Source: an uncultured Eubacteriales bacterium
GTDB lineage: Bacteria; Bacillota; Clostridia; Christensenellales; CAG-917
NCBI GenBank assembly: GCA_900549225.1
Contig: URNP01000001.1
Coordinates: 1-64,000, forward strand
Length of the DNA stretch: 64,000 bases
Direction: 5' to 3'
Shown here: positions 8,684-16,374 of the stretch, piece by piece
Position numbering within the stretch: the first letter of the stretch is position 1
Layout: every line of letters starts with the position of its first letter
Made by a program: the position numbers and the translations under genes
Notes under the pieces: model-generated
What the model was told of the DNA's origin: nothing
Database searches by the model: none
What the model saw: the letters and a program-made list of their open reading frames with translations, nothing else

Positions 8684-9004
8684 ATTCAGAAAGATAGTGC
8701 AAAAAGTGATATTGCACCTATAGTGCAGTTACGGAATATCCCTAATTTCTCCGCTCGCGCCATAGGCGTAAATTTAGTATTTATCCGCTTGCGTGCGTAG
8801 CATGTTTCACCAAGCGAGCGATATAGCGAAACTGTGGCGTGAGTTTTTATCTCTGCTCGAACTGATAGCGTATATCGGTCGCGCGGTAGCAGAGCAAAAA
8901 TCAAGCGAGGCTATCGGCAATCGCCAAAAGGTGTTATGTTTGTGAATTTAATAAAAGTCTTTCGATTTTGGCGGTTGTCGCTGCCTCTGCGATGATTTTT
9001 GCTC
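8684..9004. other. Structured intergenic DNA before rpmH
   Basis: No coding frame. It contains CTCTGCT (8851-8857)/AGCAGAG (8888-8894) and a long imperfect inverted repeat with arms of about 38 nt: GAGCAAAAATCA..CGCCAAAA (8892-8929) and TTTTGGCG..TGATTTTTGCTC (8966-9004). It ends 6 bp before the rpmH -35 box. dnaA, often found next to rpmH, is not here. Confidence 0.55.
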
Positions 9005-9010
9005 TTTCGC

Positions 9011-9039
9011 TTGACACTCTCTTTTGTTTTATTTATAAT
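9011..9039 (+). promoter_or_regulatory. Consensus promoter of the rpmH operon
   Basis: TTGACA (9011-9016), 17-bp spacer, TATAAT (9034-9039): a perfect SigA consensus, fitting the high demand for ribosomal protein L34. Confidence 0.92.
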
Positions 9040-9112
9040 GGTTTAGCATTTATATATTTATATATAGTAGATAGCAGAAAATAAAAGTCCTAACAGACGG
9101 AGGAATATCATT

Positions 9113-9247
9113 ATGAAACAAACCTACCAACCCAAGAAAAGACAAAGAAGCAAAGTCCACGGTTTCCGTGAAAGAATGTCCACCAAGAGCGGCAGAAACG
9201 TTCTCAAAAGACGTCGCAACAGAGGCAGAAAGAAACTCAGCGCATAA
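9113..9247 (+). CDS. rpmH: 50S ribosomal protein L34 (44 aa)
   Basis: Very basic 44-residue protein starting MKQTYQPKKRQRSKVHGF with the family core FRERMSTKSGRNVLKRRR, the standard L34 length and sequence. GGAGG is 9 nt before the ATG. First gene of the rpmH-rnpA-yidD-yidC-khpB-mnmE block. Confidence 0.98.
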   Translation: MKQTYQPKKRQRSKVHGFRERMSTKSGRNVLKRRRNRGRKKLSA

Positions 9248-9260
9248 GGTGTAATCCCAA

Positions 9261-9593
9261 ATGCAAAAGCAATTCAGACTCAAAAAGAGAGCGGCGTTTG
9301 CCTACGTTTATCGCAAAGGCGAAAAAGCCTCTGCAAGAGACTTGTTGCTTTTGAGTGCTAAATCCAAAGAAGGATTGAAAATCGGATTGTCCGTGTCCAA
9401 AAAGGTGGGAAACGCCGTGACTCGCAACCACGTCAAGAGGTTGCTGCGCGAGGCGATAAAGCCGATTATGGCCAGAATCGACGACGGGTATATGTACGTT
9501 ATCGTGGCGTATCCGTCCATTGCGGAGAAAGATTTTTTCTCGGTGCAAAAGTCGGTCGAACAAGCGTTTGTGCGAGCGGAGAAACTCAAATGA
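9261..9593 (+). CDS. rnpA: Ribonuclease P protein component (110 aa)
   Basis: Basic protein subunit of RNase P, which trims tRNA 5' leaders together with the catalytic RNA. The RNR signature VGNAVTRNHVKRLLRE is intact, as is the early FAYVYRKG region. It starts 13 bp after rpmH with AAGGTG as SD, and its TGA overlaps the ATG of yidD (ATGA). Confidence 0.97.
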   Translation: MQKQFRLKKRAAFAYVYRKGEKASARDLLLLSAKSKEGLKIGLSVSKKVGNAVTRNHVKRLLREAIKPIMARIDDGYMYVIVAYPSIAEKDFFSVQKSVEQAFVRAEKLK

Positions 9594-9835
9594 TAAAAAG
9601 ATTTTGTCTGTTTCTCCTTCTTCTATACAAGCGGACGCTTTCTCCGATAACGGGCAATCGATGCGCGTATACTCCGACGTGTTCGATGTATTCATACGAC
9701 GCCATAAGCAAATACGGTGCGCTCATCGGGATTCTTTTAACTATTGAAAGATTGCTCAGATGCACTCCTTTTGCAAAGGGCGGATTCGATCCCGTCAGAG
9801 AGAACTATCGAGGAAAAACTAAATGGTTAATATGA
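9590..9835 (+). CDS. yidD: Membrane protein insertion efficiency factor YidD (81 aa)
   Basis: Small membrane-associated protein that helps YidC insert membrane proteins. Conserved cysteines and the motif CAYTPTCSMYSYDAI are present, then TPFAKGGFDPV. It overlaps rnpA by 4 bp and yidC by 13 bp, so translation is coupled through the three genes. Confidence 0.95.
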   Translation: MIKRFCLFLLLLYKRTLSPITGNRCAYTPTCSMYSYDAISKYGALIGILLTIERLLRCTPFAKGGFDPVRENYRGKTKWLI

Positions 9836-11067
9836 GTTATCCGCGCAGACGGAAATTGCAGATTTATCTCATCGCGGCGATGCTCGCGATTTTGTGCTGC
9901 ATTCTGGTTGCGTGCAACAGCGACAACTCCTATAGCGTTGCGGGCGAAACCGTCAGCGAACCCACTCACTTTATGGCAAAGTTTATGATTATCATAAACA
10001 ACGCTTTGGGTGGCGGGATTGCAAGTTTCGGTTGGACGGTCGTTTTGTTTACGGTCGTTTTGCGACTCATCCTTTCTCCGCTCGACATTTGGCAGAAGGT
10101 CATTGCGAGAAAGAACAACAAAGCGATGGAACGTATGAAACCGCAACTCGAAGTCTTGCAGGCAAGATACGCCGACGATAAGCAGAGATTGCAACAAGAG
10201 CAAATGGCTCTTTACAAAAAAGAGAAATACTCCACGATGGGTATGTGTTTGCCCACGATCGTGACTTTCGTCGTGTTCTTCGTCGTCTTTGCAGGTTTCA
10301 GACAGATGGTCGGATATCAGTTTGCAAAGGATTATAAGGAGTGCGTCAAAGCGTATAACGCCTCTATTTCCGAGCAAATCGAGCAAAATAAGGACAAAGC
10401 GTTCATCATCGACAACGGCGACGGTAAGTGGGATATCGACGATATCGCAAAAACGCAGGAAGGCGCAGACTTCTACAAGGGAGCAAAAGAAAACGCACAA
10501 CAAAAAGTCTACGAGGTTTATTATTCCGAGGATCAAAAGACCATAAGAAGCTTCCTCTGGATCAAAAATATTTTCGTTTCGGACAACTGGGCGCAAGCAG
10601 TTCCCGACTTTGCAACGGTTACGGGACAAAAGGGTATGGCCACCTCAAAACTCACCGGCATTACCATTGACGAGTACAACGACGTCATGGCAAAAGTGCT
10701 CGGCACGGGCGGCTATGGCAAAAACGGAAAGTGGAACGGATTGCTCATCCTTCCCGTATTGTCCATCGCCCTCAGTTTTCTTTCCACAAAATTGCTTTCC
10801 GGTTCGCAAGCTCAGCCTCCCGCGCCCGCACAGGACGCTCAGGGCGAGGGCGCAGAGAAAGCCAAGGCGCAACAACAATCTATGAAGATGATGCAGTACG
10901 TTATGCCCGTTATGATGGGTGTGTTCGCGCTGTTCTATTCGGGTGCGTTTGCGCTTTATATGTTCACAAGTTCGTTATGCGCAATTCTGTTCCAACTCAC
11001 CTTCAATCTTATCGCTAAACTCGTCGATAAGAGCAGAGAAGGCACGAACGGCGTTGCAAAAAGATAG
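9823..11067 (+). CDS. yidC: Membrane protein insertase YidC, enlarged (414 aa)
   Basis: YidC/Oxa1 insertase. The N-terminus has basic residues, one hydrophobic segment and a lipobox-like LVAC, as in Gram-positive YidC lipoproteins. The conserved segments GWTVVLFTVVLRLILSPL, a charged coiled hairpin (about residues 95-140) and the C-terminal membrane helices are present. At 414 aa it is much longer than the usual 250-290 aa of Bacillota YidC; the extra sequence is a hydrophilic insertion at about residues 165-260 plus an Ala/Pro/Gln-rich loop near 330-350. The start at 9823 is favoured by GAGGA 9 nt upstream. Confidence 0.95.
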   Translation: MVNMSYPRRRKLQIYLIAAMLAILCCILVACNSDNSYSVAGETVSEPTHFMAKFMIIINNALGGGIASFGWTVVLFTVVLRLILSPLDIWQKVIARKNNKAMERMKPQLEVLQARYADDKQRLQQEQMALYKKEKYSTMGMCLPTIVTFVVFFVVFAGFRQMVGYQFAKDYKECVKAYNASISEQIEQNKDKAFIIDNGDGKWDIDDIAKTQEGADFYKGAKENAQQKVYEVYYSEDQKTIRSFLWIKNIFVSDNWAQAVPDFATVTGQKGMATSKLTGITIDEYNDVMAKVLGTGGYGKNGKWNGLLILPVLSIALSFLSTKLLSGSQAQPPAPAQDAQGEGAEKAKAQQQSMKMMQYVMPVMMGVFALFYSGAFALYMFTSSLCAILFQLTFNLIAKLVDKSREGTNGVAKR

Positions 11068-11075
11068 GAGTTAAA

Positions 11076-11945
11076 ATGGAAAAATCAATAGAAACACAGG
11101 CTTCGTCGGTGGATCTCGCAGTCGAGAAAGCACTGGTGGAACTCGGTGTATCAAAGGACAAGGTTGACGTTGAGGTCATCTCGAAGGGCGGACTCTTCTC
11201 AAAGGCGAAAGTCAGAGTCACCGTCAAAGATTCAATCGCCGATAAAATGGCGGAATTCTTCAACGGTACGCTCTCTCGTATGGGACTTTCATCTCGTGCG
11301 AGCGTAGAGGACAAAAACGGCACGCTTTATATTACGATAACCGGCGACGACAGCGGCGTTGCGATCGGTTACAGAGGAGAGGCTCTCGACGCATTCCAGT
11401 ATCTTGCGCTCACCTTCCTCAATGAGCAGAAGTGCGATTTCAAAAAAGTCGTAGTAGATTGCGAAAACTACCGCGAAAAACGCAGAGAAACGCTCTCCGC
11501 ACTCGCTCTTAAACTCGCTCAAAAGGCACTCCGCCTTCAAAGAAAGATCGCACTCGAACCGATGAATCCGTTTGAAAGACGTATCATTCACAGTGCGCTT
11601 GCAGACAGCGATATCGCAGATACCGAGAGCGAAGGCGAAGAACCCAATCGTTATATCGTCATCATCCCCAAGGGAGTCGAACTCAAAGATCAACGCCCCC
11701 TCAAAAACGGAGAAAGAGAACAAAGACGTGACGGTAAGAAAGACCGTAAGGATTCAAGAAAAGGCGACCGCAGAGATTCAAGAAACAGAAAAGATCGCGA
11801 GCGTAAACCAAGAGAGGAAGAACCCGAAGCGCCGGACGGAAGAGTGTATCGCGGATATTTCACCGAGCAAGACGACTTCGTCAAGCCCGTGGCGCAATCC
11901 GGACCTCCGAAATTCAAGAGTTTCGGCGGCAAAAAGAAATTCTGA
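11076..11945 (+). CDS. khpB: RNA-binding protein KhpB/Jag (289 aa)
   Basis: Cytoplasmic RNA-binding protein linked to cell elongation and division in Bacillota. Domains in order: Jag N-terminal domain (about 5-55), KH domain with GYRGEALDAFQYL in the GxxG position (about 80-150), R3H domain with FERRIIHSAL (about 150-210), then a long Arg/Lys/Asp/Glu tail (about 215-289) that is longer than usual and probably disordered. It starts 8 bp after yidC and ends 24 bp before mnmE. Confidence 0.93.
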   Translation: MEKSIETQASSVDLAVEKALVELGVSKDKVDVEVISKGGLFSKAKVRVTVKDSIADKMAEFFNGTLSRMGLSSRASVEDKNGTLYITITGDDSGVAIGYRGEALDAFQYLALTFLNEQKCDFKKVVVDCENYREKRRETLSALALKLAQKALRLQRKIALEPMNPFERRIIHSALADSDIADTESEGEEPNRYIVIIPKGVELKDQRPLKNGEREQRRDGKKDRKDSRKGDRRDSRNRKDRERKPREEEPEAPDGRVYRGYFTEQDDFVKPVAQSGPPKFKSFGGKKKF

Positions 11946-11969
11946 TTTTTATTCCGAAAGGAAGAATAT

Positions 11970-13343
11970 ATGAGTACGATAGCGGCAATTTCATCACCGA
12001 TAGGTGCAGGTGGTATCGGCATAGTGCGCGTGTCCGGAAAGGACGCGCTTGGCATCGCCGATGCCATTTTCTCTTTTTCGCACAAAAAAGCGGATACGTC
12101 GCACCAAACGAGCGAAAACAGGGCTGACGAGGCAAGACAAAAAGGCCTTCGTCAGGTTTGGATCCCGTTTTATATGAATTTCGGCACGTTCGACGCAGGT
12201 GAATTTTGCGACAAGGGCTACGCCGTTTATTTCCCCGAAGGTCGCTCGTATACCGGCGAGGATACCGTTGAGTTTTACCTCCACGGAGGAGTGCGCATAA
12301 TGCAGGGCGCGCTTGACGCACTCTTGAAACACGGCGCGGTTATGGCAAAAAACGGAGAGTTTACAAAACGCGCGTTTTTGAGCGGAAGACTCTCTCTTGC
12401 CGACGCCGAAGGCGTCATCGATATGATAAACGCAGAAAGCGTCGCTGGCGTGAAGGCGGCTTATAGACTTATGCAGGGCAACGTGTCCAAGTGTATCGAC
12501 GCTATTCTCGAAAAACTCGGGGTGCTCATCGCTACGCTTGAAGCAACCCTCGATTATCCCGACGAGATGGAGGACGAGGCTTTGCCGTCACTGAGCGATT
12601 CGATTGAAGAAATCCTCGACGACGTTAACAAACTCATCGCCACGGCAAAGAGCGGTCGCATCGCAAAACACGGAATTAACGTTGCGCTTGCGGGTAATAC
12701 CAATGCGGGCAAATCCTCTCTTATGAACGCACTTTTGAAAGAAGATAGGGCAATCGTCACGGACGTTGCGGGTACGACGAGAGATACCGTGGAAGACAGT
12801 TTCGAATGCGACGGAGTCAAAATCAATCTCGTCGATACGGCAGGTATACGAGAGAGCGACGACATCGTCGAGGCAAAGGGTATCGAGCGTGCAAAGCGCG
12901 CTTTCGAGGGAGCAGACGTGATTTTGCACGTCATAGATACGACCGCTCCCGACGACAAAGAATGGAATTTCGACGGCAAGACCGTGTTTGAAGTTTACAA
13001 CAAATGCGACGTTTCGCACTTTGACAAAAAGTGTGGAGAGAACGAATTTGAAATCAGCGCAAAGACGGGCGAGGGTGTGGAAAAACTCGCGCACGCCATT
13101 GCGGCATTATATAAACAAAGCAAGATAGGCGACGGTGAGATAATTACGTCCGAAAGGCACGTATCGGCACTTTACGAAGCCAAAACGGCGCTTGATAGTG
13201 CGATTGCGTCGCTTGACGACACGATCGATTGCACTCTTATCGACTTGAGAAGGGCGTACGACGCACTCGGTGAAATTACGGGTAAAACCGCCACGCAAGA
13301 CGTCGTCAACAGCATTTTCTCAAGGTTCTGCGTCGGCAAATGA
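11970..13343 (+). CDS. mnmE: tRNA uridine-5-carboxymethylaminomethyl GTPase MnmE (457 aa)
   Basis: GTPase that, with MnmG, modifies the wobble uridine of several tRNAs. N-terminal folate-binding domain (SSPIGAGGIGIVRVSG at the start), then helices interrupted by the G domain: P-loop GNTNAGKSS near 242, AGTTRDT, DTAG near 290, NKCD. The C-terminal FCVGK with its catalytic cysteine is intact. SD AAAGGAAG before the ATG. Its partner mnmG follows after 174 bp. Confidence 0.97.
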   Translation: MSTIAAISSPIGAGGIGIVRVSGKDALGIADAIFSFSHKKADTSHQTSENRADEARQKGLRQVWIPFYMNFGTFDAGEFCDKGYAVYFPEGRSYTGEDTVEFYLHGGVRIMQGALDALLKHGAVMAKNGEFTKRAFLSGRLSLADAEGVIDMINAESVAGVKAAYRLMQGNVSKCIDAILEKLGVLIATLEATLDYPDEMEDEALPSLSDSIEEILDDVNKLIATAKSGRIAKHGINVALAGNTNAGKSSLMNALLKEDRAIVTDVAGTTRDTVEDSFECDGVKINLVDTAGIRESDDIVEAKGIERAKRAFEGADVILHVIDTTAPDDKEWNFDGKTVFEVYNKCDVSHFDKKCGENEFEISAKTGEGVEKLAHAIAALYKQSKIGDGEIITSERHVSALYEAKTALDSAIASLDDTIDCTLIDLRRAYDALGEITGKTATQDVVNSIFSRFCVGK

Positions 13344-13517
13344 TTGTGAGATGAGACAACGTAATCTTGCGATGCGCAATGAAACGATTGTGCAAAAGCA
13401 AGCGCGGCGGAATACGCGCACGCATACGCCGGCATTTGCGGTTGGTGCTCGATGAGCAATCGTAAGGAATAATCAACCGATAATAGATAATTATCGGCAA
13501 AGAGAGAAGAAGTTATT

Positions 13518-15350
13518 ATGGAAAAATTCGATGTCGTCGTTATCGGCGGAGGGCACGCGGGCGTGGAAGCCGCTCTTGCGTGTGCAAGACTCAATAAAAA
13601 AACTTTGATGCTGTGTCTCGATTACGGCACGGTTTCTTTGATGCCTTGCAACCCCGCAATCGGCGGTACGGCAAAGGGGCATCTCGTCAAAGAGGTGGAC
13701 GCGCTTGGCGGACAAATGGGGCTATCGGCAGACAAAGCGCTTCTTCAAATAAAGACGCTCAACTCTGCAAAAGGGCCGGCGGTGTTCTCGTTGCGAGGAC
13801 AAGAGGACAAGGCGCAGTATCACCAAATTATGCTCGATATCGTCAGGCATGCGCCCAATCTCACCGTTTCCGACAAAGAGGCGAGCGAGGTCGTGGCAGA
13901 GGACGGTAAGGTTAAAGCCGTGATTACGACCGACGGAGAAAAATTTGAGTGCAAGTGCGTCGTGTTGGCAACGGGCGTGTACCTCAACGGCGCGATTATA
14001 ATCGGCGACTACGTCAAGAAGAGCGGTCCGAGCGGATTCAGAGGGGCAAACCGACTGACAGATAGTCTCGTTAAACTCGGAGTGCCCATGCGCAGATTCA
14101 AAACGGGAACGCCCGCAAGAATCTACCGTGACAGCATAGATTTTTCCAAAATGGAAATTCAAAAAGGCGACGACAGCGACAGATTCTCGTTTATGTCGCC
14201 GCACTCGACGTTTGAAGAAGAGCCGTGCTATCTCACTTATACCAATGCGCAAACGCACAAAATCATTCTCGACAATATCGACAGAAGTCCGCTTTATAAC
14301 GGTACGATTTTGTCCGTAGGTCCGCGCTATTGTCCGTCAATCGAAACCAAGGTTATGCGATTCAAGGACAAAGAACGCCATCAGATATTCGTCGAACCCG
14401 AGGGCGCGAACAGCGAGGAAATGTATATACAAGGTATGTCTACGTCCTTGCCGCACGACGTGCAGGAGCAAATGTATCGCACATTGCCCGGTCTTGAAAA
14501 TTGCAGATTTGCAAAATACGGATATGCAATCGAATACGATTGTCTCGATCCTCTCGGCATGTATCCATCGCTTGAAAACAAGGCGGTGGAAGGACTGTTC
14601 TCGGCAGGACAGATGAACGGCAGCAGCGGATACGAAGAGGCAGCGGCGCAAGGACTTATCGCGGGCATTAACGCTGCGCGCAAGGTTGACGGAAAAGAGC
14701 CGTTGATTCTCGGTCGCGACGAGGCGTATATCGGCGTGCTTATCGACGATCTCGTGACCAAGGGCACAAACGAGCCTTATCGTATGATGACCGCTCGCGC
14801 GGAGCATCGCATAATGTTGCGCCAAGACAATGCGGATATGCGTCTTACGCCTATCGGTAGAGAAATCGGACTTGTGGACGACGCACGCTACGAAAGGTAT
14901 CTCGAGAAAAAAGCGATGATCGAAAGAGTGCTCTCTGTATCGCAAAAGACGATGCCGAGAGATAAGGTCGAAGAATTGTTTGTGCGTATCGGTGAAGAAA
15001 TACCGCAAAAAACGCCGACGTTCGGAGAAATTTGCAGACGACCTGCCGTAACTTATAAAGACGTAAGAGATTTCATCGATTTCGATTGTGACGACGAGGC
15101 TCTTTCTGCGGCAGTGATTGAACTGAAATACGAGGGATATCTCAAAAAAGAACAAACCGCCGTCAACGAACAAAAACGCCTTGAAAACAAACTTATTCCC
15201 AAAGACTTCGATTATGAGTCTATAAAAGCACTGCGTATAGAGGCAAGACAGAAACTATCGGAAATTCGCCCTCTGAATCTCGGACAGGCATCGAGAATAT
15301 CGGGCGTGTCGCCTGCCGACATAGCGGTTCTTATCGTCGCGTTGAGATAA
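13518..15350 (+). CDS. mnmG: tRNA modification enzyme MnmG/GidA (610 aa)
   Basis: FAD-dependent partner of MnmE. The N-terminal dinucleotide-binding motif VVVIGGGHAGVEAA is at residues 5-18, followed by MPCNPAIGGTAKGHL and the GLFSAGQMNGSSGYEEAAAQG FAD motif region; the C-terminal helical domain ends with SRISGVSPADIAVL. Standard length. In most Bacillota rsmG and the noc/par genes follow; here transcription ends at the hairpin 15370-15409. Confidence 0.97.
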   Translation: MEKFDVVVIGGGHAGVEAALACARLNKKTLMLCLDYGTVSLMPCNPAIGGTAKGHLVKEVDALGGQMGLSADKALLQIKTLNSAKGPAVFSLRGQEDKAQYHQIMLDIVRHAPNLTVSDKEASEVVAEDGKVKAVITTDGEKFECKCVVLATGVYLNGAIIIGDYVKKSGPSGFRGANRLTDSLVKLGVPMRRFKTGTPARIYRDSIDFSKMEIQKGDDSDRFSFMSPHSTFEEEPCYLTYTNAQTHKIILDNIDRSPLYNGTILSVGPRYCPSIETKVMRFKDKERHQIFVEPEGANSEEMYIQGMSTSLPHDVQEQMYRTLPGLENCRFAKYGYAIEYDCLDPLGMYPSLENKAVEGLFSAGQMNGSSGYEEAAAQGLIAGINAARKVDGKEPLILGRDEAYIGVLIDDLVTKGTNEPYRMMTARAEHRIMLRQDNADMRLTPIGREIGLVDDARYERYLEKKAMIERVLSVSQKTMPRDKVEELFVRIGEEIPQKTPTFGEICRRPAVTYKDVRDFIDFDCDDEALSAAVIELKYEGYLKKEQTAVNEQKRLENKLIPKDFDYESIKALRIEARQKLSEIRPLNLGQASRISGVSPADIAVLIVALR

Positions 15351-15369
15351 CGCATATCGTTTTGAATTT

Positions 15370-15409
15370 TGCTCGACTTGCATTTTGCAATCGAGCATTT
15401 TTCTTTTTT
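15370..15409 (+). terminator. Terminator after mnmG
   Basis: TGCTCGA.TTGCA (from 15370) pairs with TGCAA.TCGAGCA (to 15397), followed by TTTTTCTTTTTT. It lies 20 bp after the mnmG stop. Confidence 0.85.
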
Positions 15410-15705
15410 GTTGAAGTATTTTGCGGAAAAACAAAGTTTGCCCGATTAGAATATCGAAATTTTAATATTGTTTTAATGATTTACTGCCAAAAGCCATAGC
15501 CTGATTGCAAATACCCGTTTAGAATGCCGATTTTTGAAAAACAGGCATTCTAAATCTTGTCAAATGGCGTTTTTGTAGAGTCGTTTTGCACCCTGTTTTT
15601 GCAAAAACATTACAAATCTTGCAAAAATTGTTTGTTTTGATTTTGGTTTTTGTAAAGAAAAATTCAAAAAAATTAAAAAAAATCAAAAAAATTTACAAAA
15701 ACCCC
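15410..15705. other. AT-rich non-coding stretch with a perfect hairpin
   Basis: No gene seen. TAGAATGCC (15520-15528) pairs perfectly with GGCATTCTA (15544-15552), the loop itself being TTTTT..AAAAA complementary. The part at 15650-15700 is almost pure A with a few T, like an UP element in front of the promoter at 15706. No DnaA-box cluster was found. Confidence 0.5.
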
Positions 15706-15734
15706 TTGACGAACCGTTTTTTCGGTGCTAATAT
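15706..15734 (+). promoter_or_regulatory. Orphan strong promoter
   Basis: TTGACG (15706-15711), 17-bp spacer, TAATAT (15729-15734), with an A-tract just upstream. No open reading frame follows; see the small RNA candidate next to it. Confidence 0.75.
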
Positions 15735-15740
15735 GTCAAA

Positions 15741-15845
15741 TGTAATCAGGAAACAAAAATCTTGATTCTAAACAGCTCATAATTTTCCCCCTTATCATAG
15801 CAAGCGGCTTTGGGTATGTACCTAAGGTCGTTTGCGCTTTTATGG
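15741..15845 (+). ncRNA. Candidate small RNA ending in a 17-bp hairpin
   Basis: Transcription from the promoter at 15706 would give a short RNA with no reading frame. It ends in a hairpin with arms 15800-15816 and 15819-15835: GCAAGCGGCTTTGGGTA, loop TG, TACCTAAGGTCGTTTGC. All 17 positions pair if G-U is allowed, and GCTTTTA follows. No known RNA family is recognised. The pairing with several G-U positions suggests selection on RNA, not DNA. Palindromic element R5 begins 2 nt after the hairpin. Confidence 0.45.
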
Positions 15846-15965
15846 CGTTATTGAGCGACTGACTTTGTCAACATCATATTTTTTGCAACTCACGTACGCA
15901 AAGTACGTTAGGGTTGTAAAAAATATGGTGTTTTCGCGCCATTCATCTCAATAACGCCATAAAAG
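15837..15965 (+). repeat. Palindromic element R5
   Basis: Perfect 19-bp outer arms CTTTTATGGCGTTATTGAG (15837-15855) and complement (15947-15965). The inner helix pairs AACATCATATTTTTTGCAAC with GTTGTAAAAAATATGGTGTT. Core CACGTACGCAAAGTACGTTA. It has the TATTGAG arm subtype but no gene end in the arm. Confidence 0.88.
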
Positions 15966-15985
15966 TAAACAATTAAAAAGTAACA

Positions 15986-16079
15986 AATAACGGTGTCAAC
16001 ACCCCTCGGATATCAATTCACGTACGCAAAGTACGTTAGGATTGCTATCCGAGGGGTGTTTCCTTGTTCTTCATCTCAC
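15986..16079 (+). repeat. Palindromic element R6 (arms degraded)
   Basis: The inner helix AACACCCCTCGGATATCAA pairs with TTGCTATCCGAGGGGTGTT and the core is identical to R5, but the left outer arm is not recognisable. Confidence 0.75.
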
Positions 16080-16105
16080 TGATGCTATAAAAGAAAAAAT
16101 AAAGA

Positions 16106-16177
16106 ATGACTTACAGGCAAATACGCTCCTGTTTGTTTGCAAGGCTCTTCCTTGTTCTTTATCCATTTTACGTCATA
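16106..16177 (+). repeat. Palindromic element R7 (partial)
   Basis: Only the core-like ACAGGCAAATACGCTCCTGT and the right half with CAAGGCTCTTCCTTGTTCTT remain. The right inner arm matches that of R3, suggesting related origin. Confidence 0.6.
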
Positions 16178-16192
16178 AAAGAAGAGCACTAA

Positions 16193-16278
16193 AATAATGA
16201 CGTTACGCTGTTTTGCAACTCACGTACGCAAAGTACGTTAGGGTTGCAAAAAATATTGTGTTTTCGCGTTATTCATTT
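16193..16278 (+). repeat. Palindromic element R8
   Basis: Inner helix TTTTGCAAC/GTTGCAAAAA and core identical to R5; outer arms eroded. R5 and R8 share helix sequence, unlike other pairs, so one is probably a duplicate of the other. Confidence 0.7.
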
Positions 16279-16374
16279 CAAGTAGTTCATTAAAGAAAAA
16301 ATCAGAAATAGAAAATAGGAAGAGGTCATAGTCTCTTTTTTCGTCCGTTATTCATTGTTCACGCTACTTGTGCG

